Assembly: GCA_913054455.1 (NCBI GenBank)
Contig: CAJXIL010000005.1
Span: forward strand, 1-53,189
Length of the DNA: 53,189 nt
Direction of reading: 5' to 3'
Origin: an uncultured Roseobacter sp.
GTDB lineage: Bacteria; Pseudomonadota; Alphaproteobacteria; Rhodobacterales; Rhodobacteraceae
Below the pieces are notes generated by a model. That model searched no databases. It was not told the DNA's origin and saw only the letters and a list, made by a program, of their open reading frames with translations. Both the position numbers and the translations under genes were made by a program. Positions 16,014 through 24,750 of the stretch are shown here, piece by piece (the stretch's first letter is position 1; each line of letters begins with the position of its first letter).

Positions 16014-17618
16014 ATGACAGGTGAATACATCATACGCGGGCTGCCCGCTTCACTTGAGCGCGACGGCTGGTGGCTGTCCTGTGACAGCGCAGATGAGGCT
16101 CCCACTGACAGCCCAACCGAGCAGCGCAACTGGGCAGATCTAAGCCGCAAAGGCAGCAGTGGCCTGGTGGTTCTGGTGGTTCTGGTTGCCATGGCAGACT
16201 GGTTTTTTTGGGGCTATGCGCCGGGGATTTCCGTGGCGCTGTTCAGCTGGGCCCTGTTTGGCGCAGCGGCCCTGTTAAGCACCCCCAATATGCGGCATTT
16301 AAAGCCTGCCTTGTTGTTCTTACTGCTCACCAGTCTGCCGGTGATCGAACATTATCAGGCTCTATCAATAGGGTTTCAGCTTCTTGGCCTCATCACTGCT
16401 GTGACCTGGCTGCAGCTATCATCCAAGGATCACCTCGCGGCCTTGCCCGCAGCAGCGATGCAATTGTTGCGCGCCCTGCCCCTTTCAGCCCTGCGTGCAT
16501 TTCTTAAGGCCCTGCTTCCCAGCAGCCCAACCGAGACAGGCGCAAGGGACGCGCAAAAAGGCAAAAATGCCGCCGCCCTGTCGCGCCATGCCCGCAACTG
16601 GAGCTTTCCTCTGGGGGGTGCGCTGGTGCTGGTCACCTTGTTGCTGCAAGCAAACCCTGTGTTGGAGCAGGGACTTGTGGATCTTTTGAGTTTTGATCTG
16701 GATATCATCGCCCTGCTGCGCCGCGTATTGTTCTGGAGCGGCTCTGCTCTGATGATCTGGCCCTTTCTGGTTCCGACACCAAGCAAGAAATCCACACCCA
16801 CAAAAGCAGCCAAGCCCGAAGAGCGCAGGAGCTTTAACTTTGGCCTTAATGCAGGATCTGTGCTTCGGGCATTGGTCATGTTCAACCTGATCCTGGCAGT
16901 ACAAAGCGTGATGGATCTCTCCATCCTCATCGGCGGAGCGGCCTTGCCAGAGGGCATGACACTAGCGACCTATGCCCATCGTGGCGCCTACCCTTTGCTG
17001 GCCACCGCCATGTTGGCTGGCGGATTTGCCCTGGCAGCACGCCCCTATCTGGGCAGCCATACCAGCCTGAAACCGCTGATGATGCTCTGGCTGGCGCAGA
17101 ATGCTCTGCTTGGCCTCAGCTCAGTCCTGCGCCTTGACCTCTATGTTGCCAGCTTTGGCCTTACCTACCTGCGGCTCTACGCGATGATCTGGATCGGTTT
17201 AGTGGTGGTCGGCCTGATGCTGACTGCCTGGCAAATTCTCAAAGTACGTTCAAACCGGTGGTTGTTGCTACGGTGTGCCAGCTTGGGGCTGGGCACGCTC
17301 TACATCTGTGCTTTTGTCAATTTTGCCAGCGTGATAGCCACTCAGAACCTCAGCATGAAATCAACGCAGATGCTGGACCTCTATTACCTGTGCACCCTCG
17401 GGCCCAATGCCTCTGGTGGTATTCACACTGCCCTGCAAGCAAATCCAGACCTCAAAATTCCATCCGGCTATCACAGCTGCTGGGAAATCTCTGCGGAACA
17501 GGATAACTGGCGCGAATGGGGCTTTCGCTCCTGGCGGGTAAGTTCTTATGCTGGGCTGAATTTTGACGGCACAAGCGCAGATAAGGCAAAGAGCGATGAA
17601 AATCCTATTGGTCGATGA
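16014..17618 (+). CDS. DUF4173-type polytopic membrane protein
   Basis: A 534-residue inner-membrane protein of about ten hydrophobic segments, with a soluble N-terminal 45 residues and a hydrophilic C-terminal 70-residue domain carrying two Cys (YYLCTLG and YHSCWEIS). The middle NFGLNAGSVLRALVMFNLILAVQS and HRGAYPLLATAMLAGGFALAARPY match the DUF4153/DUF4173 family as I know it. The start at 16014 follows GAGGAA; an in-frame extension to 15858 lacks support. It overlaps the response-regulator gene by 23 bp, so the two are one transcription unit. The function of the family is not established; the context suggests it feeds or follows the two-component system. Confidence 0.75.
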   Translation: MTGEYIIRGLPASLERDGWWLSCDSADEAPTDSPTEQRNWADLSRKGSSGLVVLVVLVAMADWFFWGYAPGISVALFSWALFGAAALLSTPNMRHLKPALLFLLLTSLPVIEHYQALSIGFQLLGLITAVTWLQLSSKDHLAALPAAAMQLLRALPLSALRAFLKALLPSSPTETGARDAQKGKNAAALSRHARNWSFPLGGALVLVTLLLQANPVLEQGLVDLLSFDLDIIALLRRVLFWSGSALMIWPFLVPTPSKKSTPTKAAKPEERRSFNFGLNAGSVLRALVMFNLILAVQSVMDLSILIGGAALPEGMTLATYAHRGAYPLLATAMLAGGFALAARPYLGSHTSLKPLMMLWLAQNALLGLSSVLRLDLYVASFGLTYLRLYAMIWIGLVVVGLMLTAWQILKVRSNRWLLLRCASLGLGTLYICAFVNFASVIATQNLSMKSTQMLDLYYLCTLGPNASGGIHTALQANPDLKIPSGYHSCWEISAEQDNWREWGFRSWRVSSYAGLNFDGTSADKAKSDENPIGR

Positions 17619-18270
17619 TGGTCCCCGCCTTCGTGACCTGGTGCGCATCGCTCTGGAGCGCGCAGGCTGGCAGGTGGTGACCGCCGCCGACGGGCAAGAG
17701 GCGCTGCTGCATGCCAGCCGCGAAGACCCGGATTTTATCGTGCTGGATATTGGCCTGCCGGAACTGGACGGGTTTGAGGTCTGCCGCCGCATCCGCCAGC
17801 GCTCAGAGGTGCCGATCCTGTTTCTCACCGCCCGCGACGATGAGGTCGACTGCATTCTGGGTCTTGAGCTGGGGGCGGATGACTATGTCACCAAACCCTT
17901 TAGCCCGCGTGAATTGGTGGCCCGCATCCGGACCATCATGAAACGCAGCCAGAAAGCGCAGGCTTCGACTTCTTTGACCCATGGTGAGCTCTCTTTGGAC
18001 CCGCGTGCCCACCGTTGCCAGATCAACGGGCAGGAAATCGCACTGACCGCCCGCGAGCAGGGCATTCTTGCCCTGCTGCTGCAGGACCCCGCCCAAATTC
18101 GCAGCCGCGCCGAACTGATCTCTCAGATCTGGGGGGCGGGCAGTCAGGTCTCAGATCGGACCCTGGACAGCCACCTGCGCAATCTGCGCGCCAAGCTGGA
18201 ACAGGCCGGGGGCAATGATCTGATTGAAACGGTGCATGCCGTTGGCATTCGCCTGAGGGGGTTGAGCTGA
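17596..18270 (+). CDS. OmpR/CreB-type response regulator
   Basis: A 224-residue two-domain regulator. The receiver has acidic pair D7-D8, phospho-acceptor Asp51 in VLDIGLPELDG, Thr78 in FLTARDD and Lys100 in DYVTKPFSP. The C-terminal winged helix (about 130-222) ends SDRTLDSHLRNLRAKLE and VHAVGIRL, typical of OmpR-type DNA binding. The ATG at 17596 gives the normal MKILLVDD start; the frame is open to 17563. It overlaps the DUF4173 gene and shares the base A at 18270 with the kinase gene. Confidence 0.92.
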   Translation: MKILLVDDGPRLRDLVRIALERAGWQVVTAADGQEALLHASREDPDFIVLDIGLPELDGFEVCRRIRQRSEVPILFLTARDDEVDCILGLELGADDYVTKPFSPRELVARIRTIMKRSQKAQASTSLTHGELSLDPRAHRCQINGQEIALTAREQGILALLLQDPAQIRSRAELISQIWGAGSQVSDRTLDSHLRNLRAKLEQAGGNDLIETVHAVGIRLRGLS

Positions 18271-19265
18271 TGCGGGCGCAACTGGTTCAAAAATGGCGTC
18301 CGTCTCTGGCGCTGGTGCTGGGTGGCGGGTTGGCGGGCACGCTGGCGCTATCCCTGATCGGGTTGGTTGCCCTCCGCTATCTGGGGCCTGAAATCGGCTT
18401 TCGCAATGCTGCCGCCCTTTTGGGCTCCCTGATCCTGTTGGCAACCGCCTTTCTGGGCTGGCTCTTGGTGCGCTTGCTGCTCTCGCCTATTCGCGCGCTC
18501 AACGCCTATGCCGCTCAAACCCGTAGCCAACCGGGGCAAACCCTTGATCCCCCTGATCAATCTGGAACCGCCGAGCTACACGAGATGGCCAGAAATGTGG
18601 TCGACATGGCGGATCATCTCCGCAACCGCGAAATGACTATCCGCAGTTTCACCGATCACGTCAGCCATGAGATCAAAACCCCGGTTTCCGCCATTCGCGC
18701 CGCCTCTGAGTTGATCGAAGACAGCGGCACCCTAGTGCCTGACGATCAAAAACTGCTTGCACAGATTGATGGGGCTGCCCGTCAGATTGAGGACCAACTG
18801 ACCGCCCTGCGCGAAGTTGCCCGCGCCCGCGAAATGACCCATCAGGGCAGCGCCAGACTCGACAGGCTTCGAACCTGGCTCAGGGAGGATTTTGCCGATC
18901 TAGACCTGTCTATCTCTGGCGCGGCGCTTTCGCTGCCGATCGGCGAAAGCGGATTGCGGGTGATCCTGACGCAGCTTTTGAACAATGCCCGTGAACAAGG
19001 GGCACAAAGCGTCGTGATTGCTGCGCAGGGGTCTCCCTCTGGGCGAGAGCTCAGCGTTTCAGATGATGGCAAAGGCATCTCTCCCGGCAATGCCGCGCAG
19101 GTTTTTGACCCGTTTTTCACCACCAAACGCGACCAAGGCGGCACCGGCATGGGGCTAACAATCCTGCGCAATATGCTGAGCGTCCATGGCGGCGAGATCT
19201 CACTACGCACAGGCGAAAGCGGGGCCTGCTTTGTTGTCGCTTTTACAACTGTCCCGACGCGCTGA
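18270..19265 (+). CDS. CreC-like sensor histidine kinase
   Basis: A 331-residue membrane kinase. Two transmembrane segments lie at about residues 11-36 and 47-70, with only a short periplasmic loop (RYLGPEIGFRN), so a large external sensor domain is absent. A HAMP-like linker covers about 70-122. The phospho-accepting His133 is in FTDHVSHEIKTPVSAIR, then the N box LNNAREQGA, the G1 box SDDGKGIS and the G2 region QGGTGMGLTILRNML. The H box is closest to the CreC group. The TGATG overlap with the regulator gene indicates coupled translation. With almost no sensor domain, it may take its signal from the DUF4173 membrane protein. Confidence 0.9.
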   Translation: MRAQLVQKWRPSLALVLGGGLAGTLALSLIGLVALRYLGPEIGFRNAAALLGSLILLATAFLGWLLVRLLLSPIRALNAYAAQTRSQPGQTLDPPDQSGTAELHEMARNVVDMADHLRNREMTIRSFTDHVSHEIKTPVSAIRAASELIEDSGTLVPDDQKLLAQIDGAARQIEDQLTALREVARAREMTHQGSARLDRLRTWLREDFADLDLSISGAALSLPIGESGLRVILTQLLNNAREQGAQSVVIAAQGSPSGRELSVSDDGKGISPGNAAQVFDPFFTTKRDQGGTGMGLTILRNMLSVHGGEISLRTGESGACFVVAFTTVPTR

Positions 19266-19348
19266 AACCCGCTCACGCCTGGGTGGCATTTCTCCGCAAC
19301 CTCGCTAGGCTGGCAGCAGCTACCCCTTGCGCGCCGGAGCCTGTTTTC

Positions 19349-20590
19349 ATGGTCACTCGTTTTCTAATCCTGCTTATGGCCCTTTGGCTGTTGCCCCTGC
19401 CCGCCCTGGCGCAAAACCGTGCCAAAGTGGAGCGCCAGTTTCAGAACTGGCTCCAACAGGAGATTTGGCCCGAAGCAAAGGCGGCGGGCGTCAGCCGCAA
19501 GACCTTTAAATCAGCATTTTCAGGCGTGGCCTTGGACTGGGATCTGCCCGATCTGGTACCGCCCGGCAGCACGCCCCAGGTGCCACGCCAACAACGGCAG
19601 GCAGAATTTGGCGTGCCAGCCAAGTACTTTAACCGCGGCGGCCTGAATGGGGCGACATCGACGGGTCGGCAAATGTTGCAGCGTCACGCTGACACTCTGG
19701 CGCGTGTCGAAGCCAAAACCGGCGTACCCGGTCGCATTGTCATTGCAATTTGGGGGCGTGAAAGCGCCCATGGTCGGGCCAAGATCCCACATAATGTGTT
19801 CCGGGTGCTGGGCACCAAGGCCTTTATGAGCACCCGCGCAGACTATTTCAGCCAAGAGCTGATCGCAGCTTTAAAGATTGCGCAGGCAGGGCATGTTCAG
19901 GCCTCAACTATGAAAAGCAGCTGGGCCGGCGCCTTGGGGCAGCCACAGTTCATGCCCAGCAGTTTCCTGAAATACGCGGCGGACGGCACGGGCGATGGGC
20001 GCGCCGATATTTGGGGTTCTGAGGCCGACACGCTGATGTCCATAGGACATTTCCTAGCCGAACATGGCTGGCAAAAGGGCCGCGACTGGGGCTTTGAGGT
20101 AAAGGTCCCAGCCTCGGTGTCGTGCAGCCTGGAAGGTCCGGATCAAGGGCGCAGTATTGCCGATTGGGAAGCCCTAGGCATCACCCGGGTTTCAGGCCGG
20201 CCGTTCCCAGCAGCTGAACGTTCAGGGCAAGGGTTTTTGATGATGCCAGCCGGGCGCTATGGGCCGGCCTTTATCGTCACGCCCAACTTCTATGTGCTGA
20301 AGGACTACAATAAAAGTGACCTCTATGCGCTGTTTGTCGGCCATGTTGGCGACCGCATCCAATATGGCGTCGGGGATTTCACCGCCCCCTGGCAGGGCCT
20401 GGATAAGCTCTACCGCTCGGAGGTGGCTGCCATGCAGCGCGGACTAGAGGCCCTGGGCCACGATGTGGGCGGCGCCGATGGCTTGGTTGGCTTCAAAACC
20501 CGTCGCTCCATCGGTCGGTGGCAAGAGAGCCAAGGCAAAGAGCCCCGTTGTTTCCCAGATAGTTCAATGAAATCATTGGCTTCAAACTAG
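19349..20590 (+). CDS. Lytic murein transglycosylase, MltB-like, second paralogue
   Basis: A 413-residue periplasmic enzyme with a Sec signal peptide (residues 1-21, ending ALAQ). The catalytic Glu is expected at E138 in WGRESAHG; LGQPQFMPSSFLKY and DGTGDGRADIWG follow as in the family, and a C-terminal peptidoglycan-binding domain (LEALGHDVGGADGLVGFKT) closes the protein. The ATG at 19349 is taken because the signal peptide starts there. It differs from the first paralogue in carrying a cleavable leader and a longer insert around residues 250-290. It lies 83 bp after the kinase gene on the same strand and may belong to that operon. Confidence 0.92.
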   Translation: MVTRFLILLMALWLLPLPALAQNRAKVERQFQNWLQQEIWPEAKAAGVSRKTFKSAFSGVALDWDLPDLVPPGSTPQVPRQQRQAEFGVPAKYFNRGGLNGATSTGRQMLQRHADTLARVEAKTGVPGRIVIAIWGRESAHGRAKIPHNVFRVLGTKAFMSTRADYFSQELIAALKIAQAGHVQASTMKSSWAGALGQPQFMPSSFLKYAADGTGDGRADIWGSEADTLMSIGHFLAEHGWQKGRDWGFEVKVPASVSCSLEGPDQGRSIADWEALGITRVSGRPFPAAERSGQGFLMMPAGRYGPAFIVTPNFYVLKDYNKSDLYALFVGHVGDRIQYGVGDFTAPWQGLDKLYRSEVAAMQRGLEALGHDVGGADGLVGFKTRRSIGRWQESQGKEPRCFPDSSMKSLASN

Positions 20591-20596
20591 TGTGAT

Positions 20597-20630
20597 CAGA
20601 TCCCCCTGCCCCCTCGCGCAGGGGGATCTG
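20597..20630 (+). terminator. Strong hairpin after the second transglycosylase gene
   Basis: CAGATCCCCCTGC, an 8-nt loop and GCAGGGGGATCTG form a perfect 13-bp stem just after the stop codon. No T run follows, so it may be a weak intrinsic or 3'-end-stabilising structure. Confidence 0.7.
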
Positions 20631-20703
20631 TCGTGCTATAGCAACGCGATCATCACCAGGGCGGCCCCTTTGGCGACCCGAACGCAGGACTTAAAAACAT
20701 CAC

Positions 20704-21717
20704 ATGAAACGCGTTCTTGTTACCGGCACGGCCGGCTTCATCGGTTTTCACCTCGCCAAACTGCTGCTGGACGAAGGCTTTCGTGTGCATGGGTTTGACG
20801 GCATGACGGAATACTACGATGTCGCCCTGAAACAGCGCCGCCATGCCATGCTGCTGCAACACCCGAACTTTTCAGCCACCGAAGCGATGTTGGAGGATAC
20901 ACAAGCCTTTGACGCCATGGCGCACACCTTCGCGCCAGAGGTGATCATTCACCTCGCCGGACAGGCAGGTGTGCGCTACAGCCTTGAAAATCCTAGATCT
21001 TATCTCGAGACCAATGTTATGGGCACCTTCAATGTGATGGAAGCTGCCCGCCGGTTAAAAGTCGAACACCTGCTGATGGCCTCCTCCTCCTCTGTCTATG
21101 GTGGCAATGATGTGATGCCCTTTACCGAGCTGGATCGCACCGATGCGCCGCTCACCATCTATGCCGCCAGTAAAAAGGCGAACGAGAGCATGGGCCATTC
21201 CTATGCGCATCTCTGGGACCTGCCCACCACCATGTTTCGGTTCTTTACCGTCTATGGGCCCTGGGGGCGGCCAGATCTGGCCTTTTACAAATTTGCCGAT
21301 GCCATCCTCGAAGAACGCCCTATCGACATCTACAACCACGGTGAGATGTACCGCGATTTCACCTATGTCGACGACCTGGTGCGCGGTATCCGCCTGCTGA
21401 TCGACGTGGTGCCCCAGCGCCCCGCCAGCAAGGAAGAGATTGAAGAGGGCGATAGCCTGTCTCCGGTGGCTCCCTATCGGGTGGTCAATATCGGCAATTC
21501 TGAGAAGGTGCGCTTGTTGGACTTCATCGACGCGATTGAAACCAGCCTCGGCAAAAAGGCCATTCGCAACTACATGGAGATGCAGATCGGCGATGTCCCC
21601 GCCACCTGGGCCGATGCGACGCTGCTCAAAAAACTGACGGGCTATCAGCCGCAAACCAATTTCCGCGACGGTATTGATCGCTTTGTCACCTGGTTCCGGG
21701 ACTACTACCAGAAGTAG
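20704..21717 (+). CDS. NAD-dependent nucleotide-sugar epimerase (UDP-glucuronate 4-epimerase type)
   Basis: A 337-residue short-chain dehydrogenase/reductase of the extended class. The NAD-binding GTAGFIG lies at residues 8-14, the catalytic SSSSVYGG at 127-134 and the Tyr153-Lys157 pair in YAASK. HLAGQAGVRYSLENP and TVYGPWGRPDLA are typical of UDP-glucuronate 4-epimerases, which supply UDP-galacturonate for surface polysaccharide. The exopolysaccharide genes at 41.6-50.4 kb on the same replicon could use the product. The substrate specificity is inferred from motif resemblance only. Confidence 0.88.
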   Translation: MKRVLVTGTAGFIGFHLAKLLLDEGFRVHGFDGMTEYYDVALKQRRHAMLLQHPNFSATEAMLEDTQAFDAMAHTFAPEVIIHLAGQAGVRYSLENPRSYLETNVMGTFNVMEAARRLKVEHLLMASSSSVYGGNDVMPFTELDRTDAPLTIYAASKKANESMGHSYAHLWDLPTTMFRFFTVYGPWGRPDLAFYKFADAILEERPIDIYNHGEMYRDFTYVDDLVRGIRLLIDVVPQRPASKEEIEEGDSLSPVAPYRVVNIGNSEKVRLLDFIDAIETSLGKKAIRNYMEMQIGDVPATWADATLLKKLTGYQPQTNFRDGIDRFVTWFRDYYQK

Positions 21718-21747
21718 CAGCCCCGGTTTATGAAACGGCGTAAAGAC

Positions 21748-22815
21748 TCAGCCAATCTGGCGGGCGATCAGTTTCAGGATCTGTTCTGCCGTATCGGCAT
21801 TGATCACCCTGCCCTTCAGCTCGATCCGCAGCCCATCGGATGACACCTCCGCACTCAGCGCACCACCTTTGGGCAAATCGCGGCTTGGCAACCGGGTGAT
21901 CTCCTGCGGACGCCCCCCCCGGGATCTCTCACGCGGCGCGGCACTTGCCTCCTTCAATGTCTTTTGCAGCAGCGCCCATTCGGATTTGGCATCCTGAGCT
22001 TTCGCCTCTGCCAGGGCAGCACGCAACTGACTTTGGCGGCCATCCCGCAGCGCGGTTGCCAGGGCAAGCCCGGCCTTTTCGGTCAGGCCGGTTGGGAACT
22101 GCAACAGATCGCCCAGGGCCTCATGCACCAGGGCAAAGCTGCGCACCTTGGAACGTTTTGCCTTAGAGGCTGCAGCAAACAGCGCATCCACCGCGGCCTC
22201 AATGCTGGGAAAGACCTCTTGTCCTTTTGCCAGCACCGCAATGCGCCCGCGTTCATAATGGCTGAGGTTGGCGCGCACCTCGTTTTCTTCGACCATGGAA
22301 ACATAGGCCGCCTGCCCCGCGTCAGCCTCGCGCACAAAGGCTGGGATTTGGGCAAATCGCTCATCCCCGCCGGCAAGTGCGAGATAGGCCTGCAAGCGAC
22401 GAAAGCCAGAGATCAGGCCATAGCCCGTGCTCGTTTTGGCCACCTCAATCGGTGCGCGCAAACCGTTTTCTTTGATCGAGGCTTGCAGCTCCTCCATGGC
22501 CTCGGCGTCCTCAACCAGCCGGTCGCGGCGGATAAAGTCCTGATCGATGTCAGAAAGCGCCAGCACCTGCACCACGAGGCCGTCTTTTTCAGCCGCGCGC
22601 CAACGGGCGGCATCGCTTTGGTCATGGGCCAGCGCCACCCGATCCGTGACCCCAGCCATACTGTTCAAACTGGCGGCCTCAGCGGCAACCTGGGCTATGG
22701 GGGGCACCGCAGATTTTGTTTCAAACGGATTGGCCGAGGGTTTCGTCACGAAACCCTCCTCCAGCTCTTGTAACTCGCTGGCATCCGGGGCGATCAGTCT
22801 TCTACGTTTAGCCAT
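21748..22815 (-). CDS. parB: Plasmid partition protein ParB
   Basis: A 355-residue centromere-binding protein. The ParB N-terminal domain covers about residues 85-185 (IDQDFIRRDRLVEDAEAMEEL, GLRAPIEV, YGLISGFRRLQAY, MVEENEVRANLSHYERGR), followed by a helix-turn-helix region to about 260 and a C-terminal part probably for dimerisation. The ATG at 22815 overlaps the parA stop by 8 bp and has GGGAG upstream, so the pair is translationally coupled. A perfect 10-bp inverted repeat (22736-22758) lies inside its own 5' coding region and may be one of its binding sites. Confidence 0.92.
   Translation of the reverse strand: MAKRRRLIAPDASELQELEEGFVTKPSANPFETKSAVPPIAQVAAEAASLNSMAGVTDRVALAHDQSDAARWRAAEKDGLVVQVLALSDIDQDFIRRDRLVEDAEAMEELQASIKENGLRAPIEVAKTSTGYGLISGFRRLQAYLALAGGDERFAQIPAFVREADAGQAAYVSMVEENEVRANLSHYERGRIAVLAKGQEVFPSIEAAVDALFAAASKAKRSKVRSFALVHEALGDLLQFPTGLTEKAGLALATALRDGRQSQLRAALAEAKAQDAKSEWALLQKTLKEASAAPRERSRGGRPQEITRLPSRDLPKGGALSAEVSSDGLRIELKGRVINADTAEQILKLIARQIG
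22736..22758. repeat. Candidate parS, copy 1 (inside parB)
   Basis: GAGGGTTTCG, TCA and CGAAACCCTC: a perfect 10-bp inverted repeat around three bases. The core GTTTCG-N3-CGAAAC recurs at 24309-24323 and 25881-25895. All three copies lie in the replication and partition module and none was noticed elsewhere in the window. Confidence 0.7.
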
Positions 22816-24193
22816 TCTGTTCGTCTCCCATATTTGCATCGCGCCACCAGCAGCCGATCAGCAGTTCTTTGAACTCGGCATATGTCCGGTCAAAGGTCTC
22901 CCGCCCTCGCACATAGGTGTCCCGGTTGAAGTCCCGATAGTCGGCCTCGTAAATGCCGTTCACCTGCTCGCCGGCCTGGCCAACCAAGGCTGTATAGTCT
23001 TGCCGGTAGGCATTCATGAAATCACCAAAGTAGGCTTGGATCACATTGGCCATATCGGTTTGTTGGCTGGCATCAAATCGGGTGACAATGGCCCGTACTA
23101 CATCCCATTCGAATTTGATTTCAGGTAACCCCGCCGCGCGCTGTGCAGAATTTTCACCGTCCTCGATCGAGGCAAAGGTAGTATAGAGCATGTCAAAGAA
23201 CCGCCCCGTAGAGTCGAATTCTAGATAAGACGCTCCAAGCGGCACCAGTAGAATATCTGCCGCCGCCAAGGCATTGATCGTAAGATAGCCAAGCGCAGGC
23301 GGTGTATCGAGGAAGATTACATCATATTGCTCGAGGATATCTTCATCCTGTAGGAAGTTGGTCAGACCATCCCACAGCGGCCAGCTGCGCAGCCCCATGC
23401 GCCAGACCGGGATTTGAAATTCGGCCCAGTATAGATTGAGCTGCGCCCCGATGAGATCGATATTGGGCCAATGGGTTTTTTGGATGACATCCTGAGGCGT
23501 GGTCTTCAGCGCTTCTTGCAGGGTTTCATCTAAAGGGATCTCGGGATGACCGGCAGCGGCGCGCACCTCGTTCTCAGCCGTGACGGCTTTGGCGTAGTCC
23601 TTTGCCACCAGGGGAAAGACCGTTTGCCATTCATCCGCAACCTTCCCCCCCATGATCGAGGTCATGGATCCCTGGCTGTCGAGATCGATCACGAGCACCT
23701 TATAGCCATCCAGAGCCGCAGACATCGCCAGGTGGGCAGCGGTTGAGGTCTTTCCTACCCCTCCCTTAAAATTCGCCACTGATACGACCTTGGCTGGCAG
23801 ACCTTTGGGGCGGTAAGGCACATACTCTTTGGTGCTCACACCTTCGCTGTCGAAATGCTGGCGCAGGGCCAGAACTTCTTCCAGCGTGAACCATTTGGAT
23901 CCGCCTTCTCCCTCTCCCTGTGGCAGGTCAGGATTGGCCTTTAAGACGCGGCGTAGATGGGCTGGGGCCACGGGGATCAGGTACTTTGTGATTTCCCAAG
24001 TCGAAAACTTTCGCAGACGTTTCTGCCCATCTGGGGCGTAGCCACGGCGCGCCAGATCCTCGCGTCCCTTTGTGCAAAACGCTGCGGCCTTGGCAAAGCG
24101 CGCTGTGCCAATGGGGGGTGGCAATTTCTTCGCAGCCGCTTCTGGGTCCAGATTAAGATAGGGCGGCAGGGCGGGAGACGTGGGTTTGCTCAT
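22808..24193 (-). CDS. parA: Plasmid partition ATPase ParA (type Ia)
   Basis: A 461-residue deviant-Walker ATPase that moves plasmid copies over the nucleoid with ParB. An N-terminal DNA-binding domain of about 130 residues (FSTWEITKYLIPVAPAHLRR) precedes the ATPase, so it is the large type Ia form that usually represses its own promoter. The Walker A motif is KGGVGKT at 143-149 with the signature Lys, then VLVIDLDSQGSMTS and the Walker B-like VIFLDTPPALGYLT. The ATG at 24193 follows GAGG by 9 nt. It diverges from the initiator gene across the origin. Confidence 0.93.
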   Translation of the reverse strand: MSKPTSPALPPYLNLDPEAAAKKLPPPIGTARFAKAAAFCTKGREDLARRGYAPDGQKRLRKFSTWEITKYLIPVAPAHLRRVLKANPDLPQGEGEGGSKWFTLEEVLALRQHFDSEGVSTKEYVPYRPKGLPAKVVSVANFKGGVGKTSTAAHLAMSAALDGYKVLVIDLDSQGSMTSIMGGKVADEWQTVFPLVAKDYAKAVTAENEVRAAAGHPEIPLDETLQEALKTTPQDVIQKTHWPNIDLIGAQLNLYWAEFQIPVWRMGLRSWPLWDGLTNFLQDEDILEQYDVIFLDTPPALGYLTINALAAADILLVPLGASYLEFDSTGRFFDMLYTTFASIEDGENSAQRAAGLPEIKFEWDVVRAIVTRFDASQQTDMANVIQAYFGDFMNAYRQDYTALVGQAGEQVNGIYEADYRDFNRDTYVRGRETFDRTYAEFKELLIGCWWRDANMGDEQNG

Positions 24194-24214
24194 GGGATTG
24201 CCTCATATCATGTT

Positions 24215-24227
24215 CGCCTTTTTGGCG
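24215..24227. promoter_or_regulatory. Candidate ParA autorepression operator
   Basis: CGCC, TTTTT and GGCG form a short inverted repeat 22 bp before the parA ATG, flanked by AT-rich bases (ATATCATG and TATAT). Type Ia ParA proteins usually bind such a site at their own promoter. This is a position-based suggestion. Confidence 0.35.
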
Positions 24228-24308
24228 TATATCTGGGAAACTAGCGGACATCCTCACAGCAATCCAGCATTGTTATGAATTATTGTCCAAGAGATGTAAT
24301 AATCGCAG

Positions 24309-24323
24309 GTTTCGCGACGAAAC
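24309..24323. repeat. Candidate parS, copy 2 (origin region)
   Basis: GTTTCG-CGA-CGAAAC, a perfect inverted repeat matching copies in parB and rep. It lies between parA and the AT-rich region. Confidence 0.7.
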
Positions 24324-24429
24324 TCTCTGAAATCAAAATATTAGGCACAACATATGTTTAGGTATTTTAGTATTTTTAGAATCTTTATTCAGGAAATAGT
24401 AATATATTTCAGTGCTCTAGCCTACTTTG

Positions 24430-24539
24430 GGTACCCGCAAACAGGTCTAAAGGTACCTTTCTACGGTATCACAGGTACCCGGTAGCGGGACAGTAGGTTG
24501 CCTGGTTCGGGATGTAAGGTGCCGATTCTCAGGATGGAG
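24430..24539. repeat. Five imperfect direct repeats with an exact 22-bp period (iterons)
   Basis: GGTACC starts at 24430, 24452 and 24474, GGTTGC at 24496 and GGTGCC at 24518, each exactly 22 bp from the last. The 22-bp spacing is about two helical turns, as expected for initiator-binding iterons of Rep_3-type plasmids, and an AT-rich stretch lies directly to the left. Only the leading box is well conserved; the rest of each unit differs. Confidence 0.75.
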
Positions 24540-24696
24540 CTTAGAGTCTATATTAGGCTCTTGAGTGGGTGTTTAGGCTCTGAATTGACTCTGTGGCGGG
24601 GGCGGGTTGAGGTGCGCTGTATGGCCCGTTATGGCGATTTGGTGGCTGGGCGAGTCGCGAAGCAAAACGGACCAGCCTGGATCTTTCCTGTATATG

Positions 24697-24750
24697 GGTA
24701 CCTTAGAAGTTCGATGTTGGGAACCTATCATTGATTGATTGGTAGGTACC
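24697..24750. promoter_or_regulatory. GGTACC boxes before rep (possible autorepression site and promoter)
   Basis: GGGTACCTTAG at 24696 and AGGTACCTTAT at 24744 repeat the iteron box with an extended CCTTA, with a degenerate GGAACC between them at 24720. They stand 40-95 bp before the rep ATG. Initiators of this type often repress their own gene through iteron-like sites at the promoter. TTGATT and TATATGG near 24734-24758 could be promoter elements. Confidence 0.45.

Noticed and set aside
24498..24734. A 78-codon plus frame across the origin
   Set aside because: It starts inside the repeat array, has no ribosome-binding site that I can see and no family.
24430..24750. CRISPR array at the repeated GGTACC boxes
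   Set aside because: Repeats are only 6 bp conserved with a 22-bp period and no cas genes; the pattern fits iterons.
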